This document shows, in pieces, positions 5,110-5,114 of a DNA stretch of 5,114 nt. Position 1 is the first letter of the stretch. Each line of letters opens with the position of its first letter. A program made the position numbers and the translations under genes. Under the pieces are notes generated by a model, which made no database searches, had not been told where the DNA came from, and worked only from the letters and a program-made list of their open reading frames with translations. This stretch comes from an uncultured Clostridia bacterium (lineage in GTDB: Bacteria > Bacillota > Clostridia > Oscillospirales > Acutalibacteraceae): contig CALCYI010000007.1 in assembly GCA_937907605.1 (NCBI GenBank), forward strand, positions 1-5,114, read 5' to 3'.

Positions 5110-5114
5110 GCCTA

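Overview
The window looks like a chromosomal piece from an anaerobic Firmicute of the class Clostridia, probably a gut-type Oscillospiraceae/Lachnospiraceae relative. The evidence is the moderately AT-rich DNA, A/G-rich Shine-Dalgarno sites, a Clostridium-type short-chain flavodoxin and a DUF3793 protein. All genes are on the plus strand. This lineage call is an inference from gene content; no marker gene is present.

Layout. Positions 1-80 hold two hairpins, probably the 3' end of an upstream gene outside the window. A long regulatory region (about 107-340) follows, with a consensus-like promoter and four copies of an inverted repeat of the form GTTAGC-N4-GCTAAC. It drives a two-gene operon: flavodoxin (341-760) and a DUF3793 protein (784-1347). 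A terminator built into the last codons of the second gene closes it. A second promoter (1370-1398) carries a fifth copy of the repeat on its start site. It heads a five-gene operon: a 395-aa alpha/beta hydrolase (1598-2785), a 39-aa single-pass membrane protein (2815-2934), an ICMT/PEMT-like membrane methyltransferase (2918-3415), an HSL-type alpha/beta hydrolase (3412-4323) and an L-2-amino-thiazoline-4-carboxylate (ATC) hydrolase-like protein (4337-5008). Genes overlap or sit less than 30 bases apart. The leader between promoter and first gene seems to hold a decayed small gene (1437-1583). The window ends in strong palindromes that resemble REP elements or IS200/IS605 ends.

How it may work together. 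Both operons have the same promoter design: a 17-base spacer, an extended -10 reading TGCTAT, then an operator within 2-6 bases of the -10. One repressor probably controls both. Flavodoxin is the textbook replacement for ferredoxin under iron limitation, and the half-site GGTTAG/CTAACC is that of DtxR/IdeR boxes, although the spacing here is wider. I therefore infer a metal-responsive (probably iron) regulon. On that reading the second operon is an iron- or metal-regulated hydrolase/methyltransferase cluster of unknown substrate. It is the most interesting part of the window.
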